A DNA stretch of 64,000 nt from CAZOZZ01 sp965262425 (GTDB taxonomy: Bacteria > Acidobacteriota > Terriglobia > 20CM-2-55-15), in NCBI GenBank assembly GCA_965262425.1, contig OZ253536.1, forward strand, positions 4,960,001 to 5,024,000. Direction: 5' to 3'. Shown one piece after another: positions 35,035 through 44,555 of this stretch. Position numbers and translations under genes: made by a program. Positions within the stretch are counted from its first letter, which is position 1. Every line of letters starts with the position of its first letter. Below the pieces are notes generated by a model. It was not told the origin of the DNA, searched no databases, and saw nothing but the letters and a program-made list of their open reading frames with translations.

Positions 35035-35050
35035 TGGCAATTAAAATGCG
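35035..35050 (+). promoter_or_regulatory. Possible sigma54 promoter of the giant regulator gene
   Basis: TGGCAATTAAAATGCG, with GG-N10-GC spacing as in sigma54 promoters (TGGCA kept, TTGC as ATGC), 79 bases before the ATG at 35129. The gene it precedes encodes a sigma54 activator domain. Confidence 0.4.
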
Positions 35051-36529
35051 CGACTTATATCGCAGTGTTTTGAGAATCCTAGCGTCCGTAAGACAATTCC
35101 GGCGCAAACAACCACCGGAGGTCACTCGATGCAGCGGTTTCTGACGAGACGTTTCGAAATAGAGCGAGTCTTGCGGCGGTCGAAATACGTCACCTCGTTT
35201 GTGGGTCACGACCGCTGGACCGACCGCCGTGAAGTATTCGTCAAGTGCATTCCAGGCAGGGTCTGTCAGATATCGGCGGGATTTGAGAAGCGGCTCGCAT
35301 GGTATCGAAGCATTGCACATCCTCGGATGGGAAATGTTGTTGAAGCCGGATTCACGCCGGGAAAGGACTTCTACTACGTCCGGGACTACTATCCTGCATC
35401 GGCAAAAGGTTTTCTCGACGGGGCGGACCCAAGCACAATCGCCTCAAGATTGGTTGGGGCCTGCCTGTTGCTACAGACCCACGGAATCGTTCACGGAAGG
35501 ATCAAACCCTCAAACGTTCTGAACCAGGACGATGGATCGCTTCGACTGGTCGACGGCGGTCTTCCCGGACGGCCTGTCGAAACCTTCAGCGTCGAGGATG
35601 TAAGGTCGAATGCGCCTGAGATACTTGCAGGTGGGCGACCGTCGCTGGAGGCCGATCTCTACTCGCTCGGCGCCGTGCTGTACCGTCTGTTCGCTAGACG
35701 GGATTTGTTTGAAGATTCCAACCTGGAACTCCTCAAACACAAATATCTCCATGCGTTGCCAGTGCCTCTGTCCGAATTGTGCGATGAATCTCGTGCGCTA
35801 TCGGAGATCGTTTCGGGTCTGCTCGACAAAGAGCCCGCTTCTCGATTGGCAGCGTTCCCATCTCTGAGCGACCTTCTCAACGTCCGTTACTCTGCCCCGA
35901 CGCAAGCACCATTTATCGGTCGAGTGTCGGAATTCCAAAAGGCACTGGACATCCTGTCGGTGAAAGGCAACAGAACGCAGGTCGTGTCTGTGGAAGGAGA
36001 GGCGGGAATTGGGAAGACGCGCTTCGTTGCCGAGTTGGCCTTCCTTCACCAATTGACCGCTGGTCGGTTTCTGGTGGGACGATGTTATGAACGTGAGAAC
36101 CGCGCATACGAACCAATCCTGCAGTTGGTTGGCCAACGGCTGAAATGGCGAGACCAGAAGCTCGACAATTGGATCAGGAATGACGGGGGTCGCTTTGGAC
36201 CTTCCTTGAAACGCCTCTTCCCCGACTTTGACGATGTCCTGTCCGACGTCCCGCATGAAGACCGCCCCATCAGTGCCGGGAAAATGGTTTCAGACCTGGC
36301 AGGGACCGTGATCTCACTTGCCGACCTGTCGCCTACCACGATCGTTCTTGAGGACGTGCACTGGATCGATGAGGGAAGCCTTCGGATCCTGGAACAGATC
36401 TATTTTAGGGCGGGAGAGTCCAGGCTCAGCCTGGTATTGACTTTGAGGAGGGGGATGGCCCAACCAGCAATGCTCCGCTTTCTGGAGGAACCGACCCACC
36501 CAGGAATTGATCTTCATCGAATCCCTCTA

Positions 36530-37680
36530 GTGGTCCCCGTCAAACAGACTGTAACTTATCGAGCTTCTTTCGGGCACGTTGAACTTTTTCAAGAATATCG
36601 GAAGCCGTTGCGGTCCAAATGAAGGGCTTCGGGTTCTGATTGTGACCCCCGACATATTCCTCCACGGCCTGGATTAGCTCAGGAACCGAATGGAAAACCC
36701 CGCGCCGAAGCAGTTGTTCGGAAAGATCCCGGAAGAAGCGTTCGACCATGTTCAGCCAGGATGCACTGGTCGGTGTGAAGTGCACATGAAAGCGCGTGTT
36801 GCGCTTCAACCAGTTGACGACTTTCTGATGTTTGTGCGTGGCGTAGTTGTCGCAAATGATATGGATCTGTTTGTCTTTCGGCACGGAACGTTTGATCTGA
36901 TTGAGAAACCGGATCCATTCCTGATGACGATGCTTCGGCATACAGGTCCCGATAATCGAGCCGTCCAGCGTATTGAGCGCGGCGAACATCGTGGTCGTCC
37001 CGTTGCGTTTGTAGTCGTGGGTGAGGGTGCCGCACCGCCCCTTCTTCAGAGGTAACCCGGGTTGCGTGCGGTCCAGGGCCTGCATCTGGCTCTTCTCATC
37101 GCAGGACAAAACAATGGCGTTTTCCGGAGGGTTCAGATACAAACCGACCACATCCTCCAACTTCTCGACAAATTGTTTGTCGTTGGAAAGTTTGAAGGTG
37201 CGTGCCAGATGAGGCTTCAAGCCATGAGCCCGCCAGATTCTCCCTACCGTGGACTCGCTGACGCCGGTTGCCCTGGCCATCAAGGACCGGCTCCAGTGCG
37301 TGGCGTTCGGAGGCTTCCCTTCGACCGTCTTCTTCACGATCCGGGCCCGCTTCCGGCGGCCGATCGAGGGAATCCGTCCACTGCGGGAAGCGTCCTTTTC
37401 GATTCCCCCGAGGCCATCTTCAACGAAACGATCGCGCCAACGTCCGGCCTTTTGACGAGTGATGTCCAACTTGGCAGCGATCTCCTGATTGTCCAGACCC
37501 CCGGCGGCCAGCAAGACAATTCGAGATCGTTCCGCCAACCGGACCGCCACACTGCGGCTTCGGCTCAGTCGCTCCAGTTCCTTCCGCACAGGAATGTCCA
37601 ATTTAATCGTCGGTGCTCTCCTCATATATACTCAGACGTAGGAAATCTGAATAAGTTACATTAACTGTGACGGATTACAC
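36530..37680 (-). mobile_element. IS630-family element, copy 2 (complete)
   Basis: 1151 bp between duplicated TA (36528-36529 and 37681-37682) at a CTAG target. Ends are imperfect inverted repeats (GTGGTCCCCGTCA... and GTGTAATCCGTCA..., both followed by TGTAACTTAT). Nearly identical to copy 3. It interrupts the AAA domain of the giant regulator. Confidence 0.93.
36540..37625 (-). CDS. IS630-family transposase (copy 2)
   Basis: 361 residues. An N-terminal HTH (GLDNQEIAAKLDITRQKAGRW), a second winged-helix segment, and a DDE_3 catalytic domain with Asp in VLSCDEKSQ, Asp in IICDNYATHK and Glu in WLNMVERFF. All catalytic residues are intact. It differs from copy 3 at one residue (SEQLLRR here, SEQRLRR there). 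Confidence 0.96.
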   Translation of the reverse strand: MRRAPTIKLDIPVRKELERLSRSRSVAVRLAERSRIVLLAAGGLDNQEIAAKLDITRQKAGRWRDRFVEDGLGGIEKDASRSGRIPSIGRRKRARIVKKTVEGKPPNATHWSRSLMARATGVSESTVGRIWRAHGLKPHLARTFKLSNDKQFVEKLEDVVGLYLNPPENAIVLSCDEKSQMQALDRTQPGLPLKKGRCGTLTHDYKRNGTTTMFAALNTLDGSIIGTCMPKHRHQEWIRFLNQIKRSVPKDKQIHIICDNYATHKHQKVVNWLKRNTRFHVHFTPTSASWLNMVERFFRDLSEQLLRRGVFHSVPELIQAVEEYVGGHNQNPKPFIWTATASDILEKVQRARKKLDKLQSV

Positions 37681-40308
37681 TAGCGGCTCTGGACGACACA
37701 TCCACCTTCGACCTCGCACAGAAGCTTACGGACGACGGTCGGCGGGTTCCCTGGATTACTGCCAACGCAGGCGGAAACCCTCTTTTTCTTGAAAAATGTG
37801 CCCGGTATCAGGCTAGGAATCTCAGTAGCCTGCCGGGGCGGGTGGAGGACATTCTCCTTCAAAAGGTTGGAAGCCTCAAGTCTGCAGACAAGCAGGTCGC
37901 GGAATTCCTTTCCTTGTTCCCAAAGCCGTTACCTGCTGCTCTCGGGAAGAAGGTGCTCGCCTCATTACCCGGTCAAGCGGTCGAGAGCTTGGATCGACTC
38001 ATCGAGTCGAGTATTCTCTGCGGAAACCACGACGAGATAGCGTTTCGACACGACGGTATTCGTGAAGCAATCTATCGCAACTTGACTCGGAACCGGCGGA
38101 AGCACTACCACCGAATTGTTTTCGATTTGCTGTCGAAAGAAGGCTCGGACAAGGAAGCCGCCGGATACCACGCGGCGGGCGCCGGAATGACAGAGGAGGC
38201 CGCGAGAGCCTACGAGCATGCGGCGTTCGGGAACAGGTACTTGACTAACTATCGAACCGGCGCAGAGCTCTTCGAACTTTCTCGAAATCTATGGACTCAG
38301 CTGAGGAAACGGGTCGCCCCAAAGTCACAGATCGAACATGCACGGTGCCTGCTCGGGGTCGGTAGATACAGGAAGGCACGCAATCTGCTCGACGAGCTAC
38401 TCTCTGATCCGGTCGGACTTGAACCTCAAGACCGCTCACGAATATACACGCTGCTGGCAAATCTCGCAGAGTCTGCATTGGAGTCGATCGCATTGCTTCA
38501 AAAGGCGCTTGACAGTTGCCCTCCGACTGCCGGGGTTTCTGGTAGAGAGGGATTGGTCCCTCTCGCTCAAGCGTATGCGATCGCCGGAAAGGTGCAGGAG
38601 GCCTACAGTCACTTGAGGTTGGTTGAACGAAACCTCCAAGAGACACCACCGGAACCGGTTCATGCCGTGTGGCTGTCTGCGATCAAAGGAAACATATTTA
38701 TTTCGCTATGTGCCTATAAGAAGGCACTCAAGGTCCTACACTCCGGTGTCGAACGGAGCGACCTGGAACCGATCGTGCTCAATAACGTGGCCGTGTGCCT
38801 GGAGCACGTGGGCAAACTAAGCGAGGCCTGTGTTCATCAAGCAAAGGTTCTTGAGATTGTTCGTAGCACGGGTCTCATGGCAGCCGAGCTTCAGTCACTG
38901 GCGAATCTGGGGGCGTTTGAAACAAAAAGCGGGAATCTCCAGGAAGCCGCCAAATGGTTCCGAGAAGCTGGGGATTTCTGTAATGCGATGAATTTCTATC
39001 GCGAGGGTGATCGGACCAACCTGCCATTGCTGGACGCCGATCAAGCTTTCCTGTGCATGGAAATCGGGGAGTACGCCAGAGCACGAAGACTCTTAGGTTC
39101 CGCCGGGAGAATGCTCAAACGGGATACGGCAAGTCAGAAGGCCATTTGGGTGGCGCTTCGAAAATGCGAGATCTACGAACGAACTGGCGAGTCGACGCTG
39201 GCGAAACGAGCCTGGGCGTCGGTTCGAAACGCGGAACTTTTCGGCACGGACTTCTTCAGTGTGGAACGGACACTTCTGGCATCGAGTAACGGAAAGGATT
39301 CACTAAACGATCGCGTCGGTGGCCTCCTCGACGCTCTCACCTTAACGGAGTCCACAGGAACCACCTATCAACGTTGCCGGGTCCTCATGGAACTGGCAAC
39401 TAACTTGCTCCTTGTAGGCAAGACTGACGACGCCGGAAAGCGGCTTGCAGAGGCGGACAGGCTTAGTCGAAAGTATGGATACCAGCCATTCAGAGCGAAG
39501 ATCCTGCTCATGCGAGGGATGTTAACGAGCGGCGCCCAGAAGAAGGAGGCCTATTTCACGGAATCCTATCAGCTCGCGTCGGAGATGGGCTTACGTGAGA
39601 TCTCTGCTGAGTCTGCGTTTCGACTCGGCGAACACCAACTGGGGTTAGCGAATCTGTTGAACGCACGCGAGTACCTGTCACGAAGCGTGGATACCATAAA
39701 CAATCTGGCCACCGAAATACCGCTCCGGAACCGAAACCGCTATCTCAATGTGACGTGGAGAAGGCAAGTGATCTCGATTCTCGCCGACGTTGATCTGAAA
39801 CTTCCTGGGTCCAACGTGACGCTCGACAACCGGGCCCCGGACCGTCGAGATGACAATCCTTTCTTCAAGGCCATCTACGAGACCACGATTTCCCTGGGCG
39901 CCGCCGCAACTACCGACGACTGTGTTCGGACGTTGCACCTGGCAATTCGGCGAACTCTGAAATGCAAGGTCGTTCTGATGCTTACCGCGGACGGGAAGGT
40001 CGAGTTATACCCCGTGGGCCTTGACGACAATCTTTCCGGGAAGATTTCAAGACTGTACGCGAACGAGAAAAACCAACCGTTCTTCGGTAATCAGGAGGTC
40101 GAAGGAGCCGCAGGACAGCAAAATCATACGACCGCCTGGATTCCTCTCTCGTCGTCTGGAAGCCAATTCGGTGGCATTTACGTCGACCTCGGCCAACGAA
40201 AATTTCGTGAAGTTGAAATTGAGTTTCTGACGATGCTCGGTGTTATTGGCGGCAATGCCCTGTACGCAATCATTCATGCCGAACAAAAGCCGCAACGGAC
40301 TCGAGCTA

Positions 40309-41459
40309 GTGGTCCCCGTCAAACAGACTGTAACTTATCGAGCTTCTTTCGGGCACGTTGAACTTTTTCAAGAATATCGGAAGCCGTTGCGGTCCAAATG
40401 AAGGGCTTCGGGTTCTGATTGTGACCCCCGACATATTCCTCCACGGCCTGGATTAGCTCAGGAACCGAATGGAAAACCCCGCGCCGAAGCCGTTGTTCGG
40501 AAAGATCCCGGAAGAAGCGTTCGACCATGTTCAGCCAGGATGCACTGGTCGGTGTGAAGTGCACATGAAAGCGCGTGTTGCGCTTCAACCAGTTGACGAC
40601 TTTCTGATGTTTGTGCGTGGCGTAGTTGTCGCAAATGATATGGATCTGTTTGTCTTTCGGCACGGAACGTTTGATCTGATTGAGAAACCGGATCCATTCC
40701 TGATGACGATGCTTCGGCATACAGGTCCCGATAATCGAGCCGTCCAGCGTATTGAGCGCGGCGAACATCGTGGTCGTCCCGTTGCGTTTGTAGTCGTGGG
40801 TGAGGGTGCCGCACCGCCCCTTCTTCAGAGGTAACCCGGGTTGCGTGCGGTCCAGGGCCTGCATCTGGCTCTTCTCATCGCAGGACAAAACAATGGCGTT
40901 TTCCGGAGGGTTCAGATACAAACCGACCACATCCTCCAACTTCTCGACAAATTGTTTGTCGTTGGAAAGTTTGAAGGTGCGTGCCAGATGAGGCTTCAAG
41001 CCATGAGCCCGCCAGATTCTCCCTACCGTGGACTCGCTGACGCCGGTTGCCCTGGCCATCAAGGACCGGCTCCAGTGCGTGGCGTTCGGAGGCTTCCCTT
41101 CGACCGTCTTCTTCACGATCCGGGCCCGCTTCCGGCGGCCGATCGAGGGAATCCGTCCACTGCGGGAAGCGTCCTTTTCGATTCCCCCGAGGCCATCTTC
41201 AACGAAACGATCGCGCCAACGTCCGGCCTTTTGACGAGTGATGTCCAACTTGGCAGCGATCTCCTGATTGTCCAGACCCCCGGCGGCCAGCAAGACAATT
41301 CGAGATCGTTCCGCCAACCGGACCGCCACACTGCGGCTTCGGCTCAGTCGCTCCAGTTCCTTCCGCACAGGAATGTCCAATTTAATCGTCGGTGCTCTCC
41401 TCATATATACTCAGACGTAGGAAAGCTGAATAAGTTACATTAACTGTGACGGACTACAC
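40309..41459 (-). mobile_element. IS630-family element, copy 3 (complete)
   Basis: 1151 bp between duplicated TA (40307-40308 and 41460-41461), again at CTAG. It interrupts the giant regulator just before its sigma54 domain. Orientation is the same as copy 2, so recombination between the two would delete the 3.8-kb AAA/TPR/GAF segment. Confidence 0.93.
40319..41404 (-). CDS. IS630-family transposase (copy 3)
   Basis: 361 residues, same architecture and intact DDE residues as copy 2. The near identity shows that both insertions are recent and that the element is probably still active in this lineage. Confidence 0.96.
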   Translation of the reverse strand: MRRAPTIKLDIPVRKELERLSRSRSVAVRLAERSRIVLLAAGGLDNQEIAAKLDITRQKAGRWRDRFVEDGLGGIEKDASRSGRIPSIGRRKRARIVKKTVEGKPPNATHWSRSLMARATGVSESTVGRIWRAHGLKPHLARTFKLSNDKQFVEKLEDVVGLYLNPPENAIVLSCDEKSQMQALDRTQPGLPLKKGRCGTLTHDYKRNGTTTMFAALNTLDGSIIGTCMPKHRHQEWIRFLNQIKRSVPKDKQIHIICDNYATHKHQKVVNWLKRNTRFHVHFTPTSASWLNMVERFFRDLSEQRLRRGVFHSVPELIQAVEEYVGGHNQNPKPFIWTATASDILEKVQRARKKLDKLQSV

Positions 41460-42729
41460 TAGAACGTCTTATTCGGGCATCGTCGGTCGTTCCCGCGAAA
41501 TCGAAGAGGTGTGCGCTCAGATTGAGATTGCGGCGGGAAGTCCCGCGACGGTCCTCATTGAGGGGGAGAGCGGAACGGGCAAGGAGCTCGTGGCCCGGGC
41601 GATTCATCAGAACAGCGATCGTCGCGGCGCGCCGTTCGTCACGGTGGATTGTGGCGCCATTCCGGAGACTCTGATCGAAAGCGAACTCTTCGGCATTCGG
41701 CGAGGATCGTTCACCGGGGCGACGGCGGATCGGGCCGGGCTCATAGAATCCGCCAACCGGGGAACGTTGTTTCTGGACGAAATTTCCAACACGAGCCCGG
41801 CATTGCAGGCGAAGCTTCTCCGGGTTCTGCAGGAAAGAGAGGTCCGCAGGGTAGGGGACACAAAAGGCCGCACTGTGGACATTCGGCTAATCGCCGCCAC
41901 GAACGCCAACCTCGACACCCTTGTCGAGACAGGTACCTTCCGGCAGGATCTACTCTTCCGCCTCAAGGTCCTGCACATTCAGGTTCCTCCCCTCCGCAGC
42001 CGAAAACAGGACATCCCGGACATCGCCCTCTCGTTTCTGGAGCGGCTCAACGAGACCAACAAGACCAAGAAGCGATTTGGGCGGGGGATCCTGGACACTT
42101 TGGCGAGGGGGAACTACGCTGGTAATATTCGAGAGCTCCAGAATCTGATCGAAAGGGCATATTTCTCGACAACAGTCGGGAACGTGATTAAGACGGTCGA
42201 GGTTGAATCCGGAGCCAGGCACTGGCAAAGCTCCGACGAGGTGCAATCCTGGTTCAAAGACCTGACCGCAGGTCGAAAGGATTTCTGGACTCTGATACAC
42301 GCACGCTACAAGAAACGAGACATATCGCGCGAAAATGTCATCGCCCTGATGGACCTGGGCTTGAGAGCGACTCGTGGATCCTACATGTCCGTCGCCTCGC
42401 TGTTTCACCTTGATCGCCGCGAGTATCGCCGTTTCATGGACTTCCTCAGGCGGAATGGGTGTCAGCCAGACTTTCGGGAATACCGTGGGCGGGGTGGGTT
42501 AGAGTAGCTTACTATGATAGTCTGTAGCCTATAAAGTCACATTACATGAATGTATTCGTCGGTGATTCGAGAAGGATGGACAAGATGACCCGCTACCAAG
42601 CCAAATCTCCTCACAGTTTGTGGTAGCTTAATCTATACATAATACATTCACTTCGTGGCCTGGGATGGCCACACACACAAGCGGTTCTTGCATTGGTGGC
42701 TTGGAGTGTCGTTATGGTCGAGTCAGTAG

Positions 42730-43890
42730 GTGGTGGGTTTGTCCCAGGGTGAGGCGACAACCAGGATGTCTGGGGCCTCGGTTCGCACGATAGAAGGTCG
42801 TTGGGCTTTCGTTCCGGACCCGCTGCCCCCGTCCGGGCTTGAGTACGGCTTGATGCTCGATGCTATTTCGGACGCGGAACATGCGCTGGGCAAGTTGGCA
42901 GGGGTGGGTCGGACGCTCGCGAATCCCTATCTCGTTGCGGGGCCGCTGCTGTTGGGAGAGGCCATCGCATCGAGCCGGCTGGATGGATTCTCCGCACCCA
43001 CACAAGATGCCGTGATTCAAGGAGTGACTCGAAAGAGACCACCTGCGGGTGAGGTGGCAGCACGGGACGTCGTGAATTATGCAAAGGCCATGGCGCAGGG
43101 TCTCGGGCGCCTGGAGGGTTCACACGTAGATATGAGGTTCATCTCGGAACTCCATTCCACCTTGCTGGAGGGAAACGGGCCGCGAAGCGAATCCGGCAAG
43201 TTCCGCAGCGGCCCCGGGAAAGATCCAAATCCTGGCCAAGGCCCTTTACACCAACGGTTTGGTCCTCCGTCCGGGCCGGAAATGAAGGACTGCCTGAGGC
43301 GGCTGGAGCATTTCATCCGAACAGGCCCGGTTCCACTCCTCGTCAAGATTGCCCTCATTCACTATCAGTTTGAAACTATCCATCCGTTCGCGGTGGGAAG
43401 CGGCCGCATAGGACGGATGTTGATCCCTTTGCTTCTGGGCAAAGCCGGCAGGCAACCCCAACCCATGTACTATATGAGTAGTTATTTGATGCGTCATCAG
43501 TCCCAGTATGCCAATCTGCTCCTTCAAGTGAGGCTCCGGGGGGCTTGGCGGGATTGGATCACGTTCTTCCTGCGAGGCATCGAACGGCAGTCCGCCGAAA
43601 CCCTGATTCGGATCGACAAGCTCCTGGCCCTTCGAAACGATTGGCTCGTGCGTGCAAAGCCAGGGCGATCATCGGCCTCACCACATAAGCTCATTGACGC
43701 TCTTTTCAGGTTTCCGGCGACCACCATCGGCCAGGCCGGGAGGCTCCTTGGCGTCACGCCGCGGGGCGCGAAGCTGAACATCGAAAAACTCGTCGAGCAG
43801 GGTATACTGCACGAAGCGACCGGACGACGTCGCAACCGGGTCTTCACAGCCACAGAGATTCTCGACATCATCGAGCCTGCCGGCCCATGA
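42730..43890 (+). CDS. Fic-domain protein with altered catalytic motif
   Basis: Up to 386 residues; ATG 42766 (MSGASVRTIEGRW) is an alternative start. The architecture is that of stand-alone class II Fic proteins: N-terminal Fic_N region, Fic core, C-terminal winged helix (TIGQAGRLLGVTPRGAKLNIEKL). The motif HPFx(D/E)GNGRxxR reads HPFAVGSGRIGR (218 onward), so the Mg-binding acid is Val and the Asn is Ser. The inhibitory motif (S/T)xxxE(G/N) reads SSRLDG (81-86), with Asp for Glu. AMPylation is therefore doubtful. Its stop overlaps the next ATG (ATGA), tying it to the ABC operon. Confidence 0.85.
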   Translation: MVGLSQGEATTRMSGASVRTIEGRWAFVPDPLPPSGLEYGLMLDAISDAEHALGKLAGVGRTLANPYLVAGPLLLGEAIASSRLDGFSAPTQDAVIQGVTRKRPPAGEVAARDVVNYAKAMAQGLGRLEGSHVDMRFISELHSTLLEGNGPRSESGKFRSGPGKDPNPGQGPLHQRFGPPSGPEMKDCLRRLEHFIRTGPVPLLVKIALIHYQFETIHPFAVGSGRIGRMLIPLLLGKAGRQPQPMYYMSSYLMRHQSQYANLLLQVRLRGAWRDWITFFLRGIERQSAETLIRIDKLLALRNDWLVRAKPGRSSASPHKLIDALFRFPATTIGQAGRLLGVTPRGAKLNIEKLVEQGILHEATGRRRNRVFTATEILDIIEPAGP

Positions 43891-44555
43891 ACCAGTTGGT
43901 CAGAATCAATCACGTCAGAAAGGTCTATGAGTCCGCGAGCGAGCCTGTCGTTGCGCTCAAAGACGTTTCGCTTGAGATCGAGAGGGGCCGGTTTGTCACG
44001 CTCATGGGTCCCAGCGGATGTGGCAAGTCCACTCTGCTGCACATCATCGGCGCCATGGACAGACCGACCGAGGGTGAAGCCTGGCTCGAAGGCCATGCCG
44101 TCCACAGCCTCGGTGAGGAAGAGTTGACCGCGATTCGCCGGACACGGGTGGGCTTCGTTTTTCAATTCTTCTATCTGCTCCCCACACTCACCCTCGAAGA
44201 AAACGTCGCGCTCCCGCTGCTGCTTGCCCATGGCAGGAAGGTGGATCACGAACGGGTGCGGTCGTTGATCGAGTCCGTCGGCCTATCGGGCCGGCGAGAC
44301 GCCTTGCCGACACAGCTTTCGGGTGGGGAGCTGCAACGGGGAGCGCTGGCAAGGGCCATCGTTCACGCCCCGCCGCTCGTCGTCGCCGACGAGCCCACCG
44401 GCAACCTGGATTCCGACAACGGCAAGATCATCCTGGAACTGCTTCAGAAACTGACGGCCACCGGGACGGCCGTGGTCATGGCGACCCACAGCGATGCGGC
44501 CGCCGCGTACTCGGATCGAACGCTCCGCCTGAGAGACGGCGGACTGGTCGGATGA
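43887..44555 (+). CDS. ABC transporter ATPase (LolD/AttE-type)
   Basis: 222 residues, normal for the MacB/LolD class. Walker A GPSGCGKSTL, Q-loop FQFFYLLPTLT, signature LSGGELQRGALARAI, Walker B PLVVADEPTGNLD, H-loop ATHSD. It works with the FtsX-type permease whose ATG overlaps its stop by 4 bases. With the AttH-like gene after that, this matches the AttEFGH-type operon. Confidence 0.94.
   Translation: MNQLVRINHVRKVYESASEPVVALKDVSLEIERGRFVTLMGPSGCGKSTLLHIIGAMDRPTEGEAWLEGHAVHSLGEEELTAIRRTRVGFVFQFFYLLPTLTLEENVALPLLLAHGRKVDHERVRSLIESVGLSGRRDALPTQLSGGELQRGALARAIVHAPPLVVADEPTGNLDSDNGKIILELLQKLTATGTAVVMATHSDAAAAYSDRTLRLRDGGLVG

Larger units (their letters stand above)
35129..42507 (+). pseudogene. 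Giant pseudokinase-AAA-TPR-GAF-sigma54 activator, split by two IS630 insertions
   Basis: Joining 35129-36529, 37683-40308 and 41462-42507 gives one uninterrupted frame of 1690 residues. Residues 1-255: Ser/Thr kinase-like, but HRD is HGR (VHGRIKPSNVL) and DFG is DGG, so probably a pseudokinase. About 260-600: AAA ATPase (Walker A GEAGIGKT, Walker B TIVLEDVHWID, NAGGNPLFLEK). About 600-1080: TPR-like helices. About 1120-1280: GAF-like. About 1345-1570: sigma54 AAA+ with GESGTGKE, GSFTGA and GTLFLDEIS. The end is a non-Fis C-terminal domain (FMDFLRRNGC). GGAGG precedes the ATG. Such giants act as signal-integrating transcription activators. Here each insertion separates domains, so the regulator is inactive unless precise excision occurs. 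The third piece alone has an intact sigma54 AAA+ but no start signal of its own. Confidence 0.9.

Noticed and set aside
43200..43260. Possible frameshift in the Fic gene before the Fic motif
   Set aside because: Sequence before the motif is unusual but neither alternative frame restores a canonical flap; the open frame continues normally to the winged helix.
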